A stretch of DNA of 64,000 nt, from NCBI RefSeq assembly GCF_029675105.1, contig NZ_JAQQFV010000001.1:310001-374000 (forward strand). The letters run 5' to 3'. This DNA is from Nocardia anocheti (GTDB lineage Bacteria > Actinomycetota > Actinomycetes > Mycobacteriales > Mycobacteriaceae). Below the pieces are notes generated by a model. That model was not told the origin of the DNA. It saw nothing but the letters and a program-made list of their open reading frames with translations, and did no database searches. Made by a program: the position numbers and the translations under genes. Below are positions 7,781-16,072 of this stretch, piece by piece (position 1 is the first letter of the stretch; the number at the start of each line of letters is the position of its first letter).

Positions 7781-8593
7781 ATGAGCCGTGTGAGTATCGA
7801 AACCCAGCAGGCGTGGGTCGAGTTCCCCATCTTCGACGCCAAGTCGCGGTCGCTGAAGAAGGCGTTCCTGGGCAAGGCCGGTGGCGCGATCGGGCGCAAC
7901 AGCTCGGATGTGGTCGTGGTCGAGGCGCTGCGCGACATCACCATGTCGTTGAAGGAAGGCGACCGGGTGGGCCTGGTCGGCCACAACGGCGCGGGCAAGT
8001 CGACGCTGCTGCGGCTGCTGTCGGGCATCTACGAGCCCTCGCGGGGCAGCGCGCGCATCCGCGGTCGGGTGGCCCCGGTCTTCGACCTCGGCGTCGGCAT
8101 GGACCCGGAGATCTCCGGCTACGAGAACATCATCATCCGCGGCCTGTTCCTCGGACAGACCCGCAAGCAGATGCTGGCCAAGATCGACGAGATCGCCGAC
8201 TTCACCGAGCTCGGCGAGTACCTGTCGATGCCGCTGCGCACCTACTCCACCGGCATGCGCGTGCGCCTGGCCATGGGCGTGGTGACCTCGATCGACCCGG
8301 AGATCCTGCTGCTCGACGAGGGCATCGGCGCGGTCGACGCGGAGTTCATGAAGAAGGCGCGCACGCGGCTGCAGTCGCTGGTGGCGCGCTCGGGCATCCT
8401 GGTCTTCGCCAGCCACTCCAACGAATTCCTGGCCCAGCTCTGCGACACCGCCATGTGGGTCGACCACGGGCAGATCCGCTTGCACGGCGGGATCGAGGAA
8501 GTTGTGCGAGCGTACGAGGGTCCCGAGGCGGGTAATCACGTGGCACAGGTGCTGCGTGAACTGGAGACCGAGAAGGAATTGAACACGGCATGA
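7781..8593 (+). CDS. wzt: Galactan exporter ATPase, Wzt
   Basis: A 270-residue ABC ATPase of the polysaccharide-export (TagH/Wzt) type. Walker A is GHNGAGKST at residues 67-75, the signature region is SMPLRTYSTGMRVRLAM, and Walker B is EILLLDEG. Length and sequence type match Rv3781. It lacks the long C-terminal carbohydrate-binding domain found in some O-antigen Wzt proteins. AGGAG lies 10 nt before the ATG. The stop codon overlaps the next start in ATGA (8590-8593), indicating translational coupling with glfT1. Confidence 0.93.
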   Translation: MSRVSIETQQAWVEFPIFDAKSRSLKKAFLGKAGGAIGRNSSDVVVVEALRDITMSLKEGDRVGLVGHNGAGKSTLLRLLSGIYEPSRGSARIRGRVAPVFDLGVGMDPEISGYENIIIRGLFLGQTRKQMLAKIDEIADFTELGEYLSMPLRTYSTGMRVRLAMGVVTSIDPEILLLDEGIGAVDAEFMKKARTRLQSLVARSGILVFASHSNEFLAQLCDTAMWVDHGQIRLHGGIEEVVRAYEGPEAGNHVAQVLRELETEKELNTA

Positions 8594-9648
8594 GCGGGCA
8601 ACAGACGGGTGCGGACCAGCCGAGCGTTCCGGGCGGGTTCAGCATGACCGACCGGCTGGAGGCCACGACGGCACCGGTCGAGCCCGCGGCGGTGCTGCCC
8701 GACGACGCCGAGCTGCCCCCGGGCGCGGAACCGGCCGATCTGAGCACCGACACCGGCCCGTCCGCGCGCGTCGTGGCGGTGGTCGTCACGCACAAGCGCC
8801 GTGAGCTGCTGGCCGAATCGCTGAAGGTGCTGGCCTCGCAGTCACGCCCGGTCGACCATCTGATCGTCGTCGACAACGCCAACGAGGACGAGGTCGCCGA
8901 GCTGGTGGCCCAGCAGCCGATCGAGGCCACCTACCTGGGTTCGCGGCACAATCTGGGCGGCGCGGGCGGCTTCGCGCTGGGCATGTTGCACGCGCTCACC
9001 CTCGGCGCGGACTGGGTCTGGCTGGCCGACGACGACGGCCGCCCCGACGGCTCCGAGGTGCTGGCCACCCTCATCGACTGCGCCCGCAGGCACAATCTGG
9101 TCGAGGTCTCGCCGGTGGTCTGCGATATCGACGAACCCGACCGCCTGGCCTTCCCGCTGCGGCGCGGCGTGGTGTGGCGACGGCTGCGCTCGGAGCTCGG
9201 CGACGAGGATTTCCTGCCCGGCATCGCCTCGCTGTTCAACGGCGCGCTGATCTCGGCCAAGGCCGTCGACCTGATCGGTGTGCCGGATCTGCGGCTGTTC
9301 GTGCGCGGTGACGAGGTCGAGGTGCATCGTCGCCTGGTGCGCTCGGGTCTGCCGTTCGGCACCTGTCTGCAGACCGCCTACCTGCACCCCAACGGCGCCG
9401 AGGAGTTCAAGCCGATCCTGGGCGGGCGGATGCACACCCAGTACCCGGACGACCCGGTCAAGCGCTACTTCACTTACCGCAATCGCGGCTACCTGATGGC
9501 CCAGCCCGGTATGCGCAAGCTGCTGCCGCAGGAATGGATCCGGTTCTCCTGGTTCTTCCTGGTGACCCGCCGCGACCCGGCCGGTCTCAAGGAATGGTTC
9601 CGGCTGCGGTCGCTGGGCCGCAACGAACAGTTCGGCAAACCGGACTAG
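8590..9648 (+). CDS. glfT1: Galactofuranosyltransferase GlfT1
   Basis: A GT2-family transferase that adds the first galactofuranose residues to the decaprenyl-PP-GlcNAc-Rha linker (Rv3782 type). Residues about 57-170 carry the nucleotide-sugar fold (VVAVVVTHKRRELL), and the metal-binding acidic triad is Asp147-149 in WLADDDGRP. At 352 residues it is longer than the roughly 300-residue mycobacterial protein because of a low-complexity N-terminal extension. An internal ATG at 8644 (MTDRLEAT) could be the real start. The GLGG-like motif NLGGAGGFALGM is shared with GlfT2 enzymes. It is translationally coupled to wzt. Confidence 0.9.
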   Translation: MSGQQTGADQPSVPGGFSMTDRLEATTAPVEPAAVLPDDAELPPGAEPADLSTDTGPSARVVAVVVTHKRRELLAESLKVLASQSRPVDHLIVVDNANEDEVAELVAQQPIEATYLGSRHNLGGAGGFALGMLHALTLGADWVWLADDDGRPDGSEVLATLIDCARRHNLVEVSPVVCDIDEPDRLAFPLRRGVVWRRLRSELGDEDFLPGIASLFNGALISAKAVDLIGVPDLRLFVRGDEVEVHRRLVRSGLPFGTCLQTAYLHPNGAEEFKPILGGRMHTQYPDDPVKRYFTYRNRGYLMAQPGMRKLLPQEWIRFSWFFLVTRRDPAGLKEWFRLRSLGRNEQFGKPD

Positions 9649-9665
9649 CCCCCAGAAATCGGGGG
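9649..9665 (+). terminator. Short hairpin at the end of wzm-wzt-glfT1
   Basis: A 5-bp C/G stem (9649-9653 with 9661-9665) and a 7-nt loop directly after the glfT1 stop. It is short, so this is a weak call. Confidence 0.35.
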
Positions 9666-9698
9666 TCATTCCTACTAGGTATGACGGACCGTTCGTCC

Positions 9699-9704
9699 TA
9701 CGAT
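9699..9704 (+). promoter_or_regulatory. -10 box of a leaderless secreted-protein gene
   Basis: TACGAT ends 7 nt before the GTG at 9712, and no Shine-Dalgarno sequence is present. The spacing places the transcription start at or next to the start codon. Confidence 0.5.
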
Positions 9705-9711
9705 TCGAAAC

Positions 9712-10248
9712 GTGACTTTCACTAAGGGTTTCGCGTCCGCCGCCGCTACCGTGCTCACCGGTGCCGCGCTGTGCCTGGCAGCACCGGGTACCGCGCACGC
9801 CGAGGACCCCTGCCAGCTGGGCTGGTCCAATGTGGGCCCGCGCAGCTGCGTGATGAACGAGGTGCGCACCGCGCCGGTGTTGAGCGTGGGCAACGGCATC
9901 TGCGCCTCGATCCTCAACGTCGCGGGGACCGCGTTCGACGGTCCGCTCACCTCGCCGAGCGTGGCACCCGGCGCCACGCACAGCATCGCGCTGATCGTCT
10001 CGCAGGGCTTCTCCCCCCTCGGCAACTGGGCGCCCACCCTGCTGGCGTGCGATGTGAACCTGGTCATCGACTGGAAGAACCTGGACAACGGCGCCACCGG
10101 CTCGCTGACCCGCTTCATCCCGGCGGGCAACACCAGCACCTACCCGATCCAGGATGTCGTCGTGAACACCGGACCCGGCCGGGTCTCCATCGCCGCCCGC
10201 ACCGACAAGCCCAACCTGCCGCAGACCGCCGAGGTCTTCGTCCCGTAG
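9712..10248 (+). CDS. Secreted protein of unknown function
   Basis: A 178-residue protein with a Sec signal peptide (basic MTFTKGF, hydrophobic core to residue about 25, cleavage near AHA-ED). The mature part has four cysteines (CQLGW, SCVMNE, GICAS, LACDV) that could form two disulfides, and a beta-rich composition ending in VFVP. I do not recognise a family. The gene is bounded by the glfT1 hairpin and the rsgA leader, so it is probably transcribed alone. Confidence 0.7.
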   Translation: MTFTKGFASAAATVLTGAALCLAAPGTAHAEDPCQLGWSNVGPRSCVMNEVRTAPVLSVGNGICASILNVAGTAFDGPLTSPSVAPGATHSIALIVSQGFSPLGNWAPTLLACDVNLVIDWKNLDNGATGSLTRFIPAGNTSTYPIQDVVVNTGPGRVSIAARTDKPNLPQTAEVFVP

Positions 10249-10342
10249 TCCGTCGGCGCGCCCCCGAAAAACAGGTTGCGGGGGTCTGCGCGGGTGAGGC
10301 AGAGTGAGGGAACCAGCGAGCGAGACGAGGAGGTGGATGTCC

Positions 10343-10414
10343 GTGGTGAGGATTGCCGTGCCCAGGTGCGCCGTGCGCACCGCCGTGGACTTCCCCTCCA
10401 ACTCTTCTCGCTGA
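10343..10414 (+). CDS. Possible short upstream reading frame in the rsgA leader
   Basis: GAGGAGG at 10327-10333 lies 9 nt before a GTG at 10343; an ATG at 10337 is in the same frame. The frame encodes about 23-25 residues (ending FPSNSSR) and stops at 10414. A 6-bp inverted repeat GAGCCC/GGGCTC follows at once (10413-10430). rsgA starts at 10455 and lacks a strong Shine-Dalgarno sequence of its own. This could be a leader peptide; no comparative evidence is available here. Confidence 0.35.
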   Translation: MVRIAVPRCAVRTAVDFPSNSSR

Positions 10415-10454
10415 GCCCGCCGTCGGGCTCGGCTCCGACGAAGGACTCTCCCTC

Positions 10455-11486
10455 ATGGTCGACTACGACCTGCTCGTCCCTTACGGCTGGACCGAAGCCG
10501 TAGCTTCCGAATATCTCCCCCTGCTCGGCGATCTCGTGCCCGCGCGCATCGTGCGGATGGATCGCAGCGAATGCGATGTGGTGACCCCGACCGGCCCGGC
10601 CAGGGCGGCGTGTCCGCGTGACATCACCGGCCTGTGCACCGGCGACTGGGTCGGCCTCGACGCCGAACGCACCGTGCGCCAACTGCTTCCACGCCGCTCG
10701 GCGATCATGCGGTCCTCGGTGTCCGGGCGGTCGGTGGCGCAGGTGCTGGCCACCAATGTCGACACCGTGCTCATCTGCACGGCCGCCGACGGTGACGTCG
10801 ACCTGGGCCGCATCGAACGCATGTTGGCACTGGCCTGGGAGAGCAATGCCCAGCCGGTCGTGGTGCTCACCAAAGCCGATGCGGCGGAGCATGTTCCGCT
10901 CGACGAGGTCAGGGCCGTCGCGCCCGGGGCGACCGTACTGGCGGTGAGTTCGACCACGGCGGTCGGGCTCGATGCGCTCGGCGCCCTGCTGGACGGCACG
11001 GTCGCGGTGATCGGCCCGTCCGGCGCGGGCAAGTCGACCCTCGCCAACGCGCTGCTCGGCGCGGAGGTGTTCGCCACCAACGCGGTGCGCGCGGTGGACG
11101 GCAAGGGCAGGCACACCACCGTGCACCGGGAACTGCGCCCGCTGCCCGGCGGTGGCACGCTCATCGACACTCCTGGCCTGCGCGGCATCGGCCTCTACGA
11201 TGCCGCCGAGGGCATCGGCAAGACCTTCCGCGATATCGAAACCCTCGCGCGGGACTGCCGTTTCGCCGACTGCGCGCACGACACCGAACCCGGGTGCGCG
11301 GTCCGCGCCGCCCTGGCCGACGGCACCCTCACCGAACGCCGTCTGACCAGCTATCGCAAGCTGGCCAGGGAGAACGAGTGGATGGCGGCGCGCACCGACA
11401 AGCGGCTGGCCGCCGAACGCGAACGCGTCTGGCGCGACATCACCAAGCAGCACCGCAAGCTGAATCGCGAACGCGGGCGCCGCTGA
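10455..11486 (+). CDS. rsgA: Ribosome small-subunit assembly GTPase RsgA
   Basis: A circularly permuted GTPase that acts on late 30S ribosomal subunits. The order is diagnostic: an N-terminal OB-like domain, then G4 (TKAD at 139-142), G1 (GPSGAGKST at 187-195) and G3 (DTPGLRG), then a zinc knuckle with Cys268, Cys273, His275 and Cys281 (C-x4-C-x-H-x5-C). The 343-residue length is normal. The ATG at 10455 is chosen because homology begins there; an in-frame extension to 10353 would add unrelated residues. The leader contains a possible uORF and hairpin. Confidence 0.93.
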   Translation: MVDYDLLVPYGWTEAVASEYLPLLGDLVPARIVRMDRSECDVVTPTGPARAACPRDITGLCTGDWVGLDAERTVRQLLPRRSAIMRSSVSGRSVAQVLATNVDTVLICTAADGDVDLGRIERMLALAWESNAQPVVVLTKADAAEHVPLDEVRAVAPGATVLAVSSTTAVGLDALGALLDGTVAVIGPSGAGKSTLANALLGAEVFATNAVRAVDGKGRHTTVHRELRPLPGGGTLIDTPGLRGIGLYDAAEGIGKTFRDIETLARDCRFADCAHDTEPGCAVRAALADGTLTERRLTSYRKLARENEWMAARTDKRLAAERERVWRDITKQHRKLNRERGRR

Positions 11487-11515
11487 ACCCCGCGAGCGCC
11501 TCGCCTTCGGCCCGG

Positions 11516-12430
11516 CTAGTCCGGCTCGAAGGTGAGGTGCTCGTGTGGCGCCACGGTGTCGGTGGTGAGGTCGACGAGGTAGTCGATGGTGCCGGAGTCG
11601 GAACCGAAGTGATTGCTGTCGTAGTACTCGTAGGTCACCAGGAAGCCGCCCTCGGCGGGCACGGCCAGCGCGGGTCGGTTCTCCGCGCGTGACCAGCTGT
11701 GGTCGATCCGCAGCACCCCGTTCGTGCGCAGCGGGCGCCCGGACAGGGCCAGGGTCCAGCGGTTCTCCGGGCCGTGGCCGAGGTATTCCTCGACGTGGAT
11801 CGTCCGGAATCGCGCCGTGACGACCCCGCCGTCGGGGAGCAGGATGAACGGCACCTCGCCCTCGGCGTAGAGGTGGCCGGGTGCGGGGTCGTCGTGGAGT
11901 TCGGTGTGCCAGTGGTCGTCGAGTCGCGGTGCGGGCCAGCCCTTCTCGGCGGCCTCGGCGCGCAGCGAGCTCCAGTGCTCGGCGCGACGGCGCTCATAGG
12001 CGAAATCGATGACGTGCGAGCCGATATAGCGCTCGTCGGTCGTGAACACCTCGGGTCCGGCGGCCTGGTTCGGTTCGCGCACCGCGACCCCGGCCGACCG
12101 CGCGATCTCGTGCAGGGCGGCCAGCAGGACGGCGCCCGCGCCGGTGCCCCTGGCCGAGGAGGTCACCAGGAATTCCGAGATCCGTAGGCCGCCCGAGGAC
12201 CACTTGTTCGGTACGGACAGGTCGTAGGTCGCGTAGCCGACCGGCGCGTCGCCCCCGATGAGCAGCAGCGGCGGCGGACTCCCCGTGCCGAAGTCGAACC
12301 GGGTCAGCCGTCGCGTGCGCCGCAGCAGGGCGGCCGGGCGGTCGATCGCGAAGTGCGCGTGCAGTTCGGACAGCAGTCCGGTGGCCGCCTCCGCGTCGGT
12401 GGCGGAGGCGGGCCGGACGGTATAGCTCAC
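11516..12430 (-). CDS. GNAT-type acetyltransferase with extra C-terminal domain
   Basis: A 304-residue protein. Residues about 1-125 look like a GNAT fold, with a plausible acetyl-CoA-binding region in EFLVTSSARGTGAGAVLLAAL. The C-terminal ~160 residues (from about DDHWHTELHDD onward) are beta-rich, with many W, Y and H residues, and match nothing I know. The GTG start at 12430 is only 4 nt after the stop of the GlfT2-like gene, so the two are almost certainly co-transcribed and the enzyme may modify a cell-wall glycan or its precursor. That function is an inference from context only. Confidence 0.65.
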   Translation of the reverse strand: MSYTVRPASATDAEAATGLLSELHAHFAIDRPAALLRRTRRLTRFDFGTGSPPPLLLIGGDAPVGYATYDLSVPNKWSSGGLRISEFLVTSSARGTGAGAVLLAALHEIARSAGVAVREPNQAAGPEVFTTDERYIGSHVIDFAYERRRAEHWSSLRAEAAEKGWPAPRLDDHWHTELHDDPAPGHLYAEGEVPFILLPDGGVVTARFRTIHVEEYLGHGPENRWTLALSGRPLRTNGVLRIDHSWSRAENRPALAVPAEGGFLVTYEYYDSNHFGSDSGTIDYLVDLTTDTVAPHEHLTFEPD

Positions 12431-12434
12431 CGGG

Positions 12435-14333
12435 TCAGCTCGGGTCGATCCCGTACAGGCGGGCCCAGTTCTCGCGGCTGGTGAGTTCGGGGACGGCGGC
12501 ACGGTATTCGGCCTGCAACGCGGGCAGTTCCTTGCGGAGTCTGCGCAGCGTGCGGTAAGCGCGGATGAGCAGGGCGCGGGCGCGGGCCTTGTCGCGGCGA
12601 CGCACACGCACCCCGGACTGGGAGGCGTCGGTGACGACCACGTGGTCGAACAGACCGACATGCCACCAGTGCGCGTCCTCGCGGGTGACCCCGATGAGGC
12701 CCGGCTGGGTGCGACCGGTCCACTGGGTGATCGCGCGCTTGATCAGCACCAGCGTGATCCGGCTCGGCTCGCCGCTGGCGCGCCGGACCTGGATGTCGGC
12801 GGAGTTCACCGGCGGGGTCGCGGCCGGGTGCTTGATGGTCTCCGGGTAGTCGTTGCGGGTGCCGCGGGCGGCGGCGAGGGCGTCGATGCCGCCGTCGCGC
12901 AGCACCTTCGGACCCTTCATGAAGTCCTCGATGCCCTGCAGGGTGGTGTGCACCAGGCCGTACTGCATGCCGACCAGGTGCTCGGCGATGTAGCGGAAGA
13001 ACTCCCTGGTGATGGCCTTGCCATCGAGATCGGTGTGCAGGGCGCCGACGATGAGCGAGTTACGGGTGGAGAAGTAGCGCGCCCAGTCGTCGTAGTCCTT
13101 CCAGTAGAAGTCGGCGTGCCACACGGCCGCGTTGGGCAGGGTGACGGTGACGAAGCCGTGCTCACGGGCCCGGATGCCGTACTCCACGTCGTCCCACTGG
13201 AAGAAGATCGGCACCGGCAGCCCGATCTTCTTCACCACCTCGGCCGGGATCAGGCAGGTCCACCAGGCGTTGTAGCCCGCGTCGACGCGGCGCTCCTGGT
13301 TCTTCTTGAGCATGGAGGTGTTGCGCAGCGCCTTGGGCACCTTCTGGCCGTGCTTGAGCTCGTGCAGGTGCACCTCCTCCGCGCCGACATTGAGGTAGTC
13401 GGGGTTGAGCAGGAACAGCATCTGCGCGCCGACCAGGGTCGGTTCCACGGTGAGGTTGGCGAAGGCCTGCAGGCGCAGGACGGTCTCGGGCTCGCAGAGG
13501 ATGTCGTCGTCCATGAGGATGACGTCGGCGTGCTCGTTGGCCGCCGACACCTCGTAGAGGCCGCGGGTGAAGCCGCCCGCGCCGCCGAGGTTGGGCTGCC
13601 GCAGGTAGCGCAGCTTGTCGCCGAAATCGGGACGCACCTGCTGGAACAGCGGGCGGTCCTCGACCAGGTCGGTGCCCTGGTCGACCACGTAGACCGCATC
13701 GATGGCGGCCAGCACGGTCGGGTCCGAGGCCAGCGCGGCGACGGTGTGCGCACAGTCCTCGGCGCGGTTGAAAGTGCAGATGGCGATGGCGACCGGGCGC
13801 ACCGTCTCGGGCGCCTGCGCGGTCCAGGCCAGCTCGGCGATGTCGAGCGAGCCGCCGATGGCGTCGAACTCGAGCCACAGCGCGCCGCCGTCGACGTACT
13901 GGTCCAGCGGGGCGCTCAAGCTCACGAACCCGCTCGAGGTGGCCACCAGCGAGGCGATGATGCGGCGGTGACCGGCGATATCGGAGGCGACCAAGCGCAC
14001 GTTGGCCTTGTCGCCGACGGTGAGCTGCGCGTCCACGCGCACCTCGGTGACGGTGGTCCAGCGCTGCCAGTAGCTGGCGGCGAAACGACCGAAGTAGGTG
14101 TTGGTGTGCGCGGTGGCGCCCTTGGGCAGGTGCAGCGCCAGGCGCTCACGCACCGCGGCACCCCCCTTGACGACGGCGTAGAGCTCGTCGCTGACCCGGG
14201 CCGAGGGTCCGGTGAAGATGCCGCGCGCCAGCACCAGCCGTTCCGGTGCGCTGTGCTCACCCCGCAGGGAGGCGGGCGCGGCCTCGCGCCGATCGTTCGA
14301 TTCGGTCACGGCTCCCGTAGCCGACTGTTCCAT
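12435..14333 (-). CDS. GlfT2-like galactofuranosyltransferase
   Basis: A 632-residue protein with the full GlfT2 architecture: an N-terminal beta-barrel domain (about 1-165, with the conserved YWQRWTTV), a GT-A domain (about 165-430) and a helical C-terminal domain. Catalytic landmarks align with M. tuberculosis GlfT2: a DDD metal triad at 275-277 (ILMDDDI), a second acidic pair at Asp381-Asp382 in FFQWDDVEYG, and His406 in AVWHADF. The family elongates galactan with alternating beta-1,5/1,6 links at the inner membrane. Similarity to the mycobacterial enzyme seems only moderate, and the canonical glfT2 usually sits near aftB/ubiA/glf beyond the fbp genes, so this may be a paralogue. The ATG at 14333 follows GAGGA; an upstream extension to 14423 is less likely. 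Confidence 0.8.
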   Translation of the reverse strand: MEQSATGAVTESNDRREAAPASLRGEHSAPERLVLARGIFTGPSARVSDELYAVVKGGAAVRERLALHLPKGATAHTNTYFGRFAASYWQRWTTVTEVRVDAQLTVGDKANVRLVASDIAGHRRIIASLVATSSGFVSLSAPLDQYVDGGALWLEFDAIGGSLDIAELAWTAQAPETVRPVAIAICTFNRAEDCAHTVAALASDPTVLAAIDAVYVVDQGTDLVEDRPLFQQVRPDFGDKLRYLRQPNLGGAGGFTRGLYEVSAANEHADVILMDDDILCEPETVLRLQAFANLTVEPTLVGAQMLFLLNPDYLNVGAEEVHLHELKHGQKVPKALRNTSMLKKNQERRVDAGYNAWWTCLIPAEVVKKIGLPVPIFFQWDDVEYGIRAREHGFVTVTLPNAAVWHADFYWKDYDDWARYFSTRNSLIVGALHTDLDGKAITREFFRYIAEHLVGMQYGLVHTTLQGIEDFMKGPKVLRDGGIDALAAARGTRNDYPETIKHPAATPPVNSADIQVRRASGEPSRITLVLIKRAITQWTGRTQPGLIGVTREDAHWWHVGLFDHVVVTDASQSGVRVRRRDKARARALLIRAYRTLRRLRKELPALQAEYRAAVPELTSRENWARLYGIDPS

Positions 14334-14444
14334 GAAGTCCTCGAAATTCTCGGTATCGACTGCGCCGACGCAGGTAGTCACGTGAGAAACGGGTGACGCG
14401 GCGGGCGGGGGTGAGGATATCAATCGCCCGGCCTCCTCGCGCCG

Positions 14445-14975
14445 TCAGTGAGGGGTTGCCGCACCCCGCGCGTGTTGCTCCCCGGTAGCCGCCGAACCGG
14501 TGAAGACGAATTTGTCGTAGGCCCAATAGCGAAATACCACCGCGACGATCTGGCCGATCAAGGTGCCGGAGATATTGTCCGAGAGCGGACTCGACAGATC
14601 CAGCACATATCGGGAAAAGCCGAGGCAGCCGAGCTGCAGACCGATCGCGACGACGTTGAACAAAAAGTACAGAACATATTCGCGCGTGGGATTGTCGGTC
14701 TTCTTGTGCGAGAACGTCCACCACTTGTTGCCGAAGTAGGTGACCACCGTGGCCACCACGATCGCGATGATCTTGGCCGGTAGCGGGAAGTGATAGAGCA
14801 CACCTTCGGAGAAGGACAGCCCACCGTTCCAGAACACCAGCAGGTTGTAGGTCCCGGCGTCGACCAGGAACCCGACCGCGCCGACGACGAGGAATGCCGC
14901 GCCCTGCCGCAGGGCCGTCACCACCTTCGCCGTCAACGATGCGGGAGCCGGTTCGGACAGTTCGGGCTGGGACAC
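14445..14975 (-). CDS. GtrA-family membrane protein
   Basis: A 176-residue protein with four predicted membrane segments (FLVVGAVGFLVDAGTYNLLV, IIAIVVATVVTYFGNKWWTF, LYFLFNVVAIGLQLGCLG and a segment around GTLIGQIVAVVFRYWAYDKF). The NKWWTF and RYWAYDKFVF motifs are characteristic of GtrA proteins, proposed flippases or partners for polyprenyl-phosphate sugars. It starts with GTG, 7 nt after TACGGT on the minus strand (14983-14988), a leaderless arrangement. It is divergent from a GtrB-like GT2 gene and a DUF2142 gene, which suggests one functional module. Confidence 0.85.
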   Translation of the reverse strand: MSQPELSEPAPASLTAKVVTALRQGAAFLVVGAVGFLVDAGTYNLLVFWNGGLSFSEGVLYHFPLPAKIIAIVVATVVTYFGNKWWTFSHKKTDNPTREYVLYFLFNVVAIGLQLGCLGFSRYVLDLSSPLSDNISGTLIGQIVAVVFRYWAYDKFVFTGSAATGEQHARGAATPH

Positions 14976-15103
14976 GGGCCGTACCGTACACCGATGCCCG
15001 TTCCGGTCCCGCGTTAAGCTCGCTGAACCGGGTGAGCGAATGCGCCGTGCGCTGTGTAACCTCCCGGTGTCCGACTGCTGCCGACATTCGAGGATTGACC
15101 CGG

Positions 15104-16072
15104 GTGGACTCCACCGAGCTTCGCATCGCCGCCGTGGTCCCCTGCCACAACGAGGAGGCTGCGGTCGCCAAGGTCGTCACCGACCTCAAGGCCGCCGTGC
15201 CGGGGATCGTCGTCTACGTCTACGACAACCTGAGCACCGACCGCACCGCCGAACGCGCCCGCGAGGCCGGGGCGATCGTGCGCTTCGAGAACACCAAGGG
15301 CAAGGGCAATGTCGTGCGCCGCGCCTTCGCCGATATCGAGGCCGACGTCTACCTGATGATCGACGGTGACGACACCTACGAGGCCTCGGCCGCGCCGCTG
15401 ATGATCAAGACCCTGCTCGAGGGCCCCTACGATCACGTGCTCGGCGTGCGCAAGCAGGACGACGCCGACGCCAGCGCCTACCGGTCCGGCCACGAGACCG
15501 GCAACAAGGTGCTCAACGGCGTGGTGGGCAAGGTGTTCGGCGAGAACGTCGAGGACATGCTCAGCGGCTTCCGGGTGTTCTCGCGCCGGTTCGTCAAGAG
15601 CTTCCCCGCGGTCTCGCGCGAGTTCGAGATCGAGACCGAGCTGACCGTCCACTCGCTGCACCTGCGGGTGCCGCAGACCGCGGTGCAGGTGGGTTTCCGT
15701 GACCGTCCGGCGGGCAGCGAGTCCAAGCTGCGCACCTACCGCGACGGCACCAAGATCCTCGCGCTGATCCTCGGCCTGGCCCGCCACGAACGCCCCGTCG
15801 CGTTCTACGGCCTGTTCGGCACGCTGGCCTGGCTGCTGTCGGTGATCCTCACCGTGCCGATCGTGATCGAGTTCTACAACACCCACGAGGTGGCGCGCTT
15901 CCCCACGCTGTTCCTGGGCTTCACGCTGCTGCTGCTGGGCAGCCTGGCCTGGACCGCCGGGCTGATCCTCGACGGCATCCGCCGCTCCCGGCACGAGGCC
16001 GCGCGGCTGATCTATTTGCGCTATTCGGCCGTCGGCGCCAGCGACGACATCACCACCGGAGAGCGTCGGTGA
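15104..16072 (+). CDS. GtrB/dolichol-phosphate-type GT2 glycosyltransferase
   Basis: A 322-residue GT2 enzyme with residues IAAVVPCHNEEAAVAKVV at the N-terminus, the DDT-type acidic motif in LMIDGDDTYEAS, and a C-terminal pair of membrane helices (FYGLFGTLAWLLSVILTVPI and FPTLFLGFTLLLLGSLAWTAG). Two C-terminal helices are typical of GtrB-like enzymes that make polyprenyl-phosphate hexoses. The GTG at 15104 has GAGGA 9 nt upstream. The stop codon overlaps the next GTG (GTGA at 16069-16072). Sugar specificity is not readable from the sequence. Confidence 0.85.
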   Translation: MDSTELRIAAVVPCHNEEAAVAKVVTDLKAAVPGIVVYVYDNLSTDRTAERAREAGAIVRFENTKGKGNVVRRAFADIEADVYLMIDGDDTYEASAAPLMIKTLLEGPYDHVLGVRKQDDADASAYRSGHETGNKVLNGVVGKVFGENVEDMLSGFRVFSRRFVKSFPAVSREFEIETELTVHSLHLRVPQTAVQVGFRDRPAGSESKLRTYRDGTKILALILGLARHERPVAFYGLFGTLAWLLSVILTVPIVIEFYNTHEVARFPTLFLGFTLLLLGSLAWTAGLILDGIRRSRHEAARLIYLRYSAVGASDDITTGERR

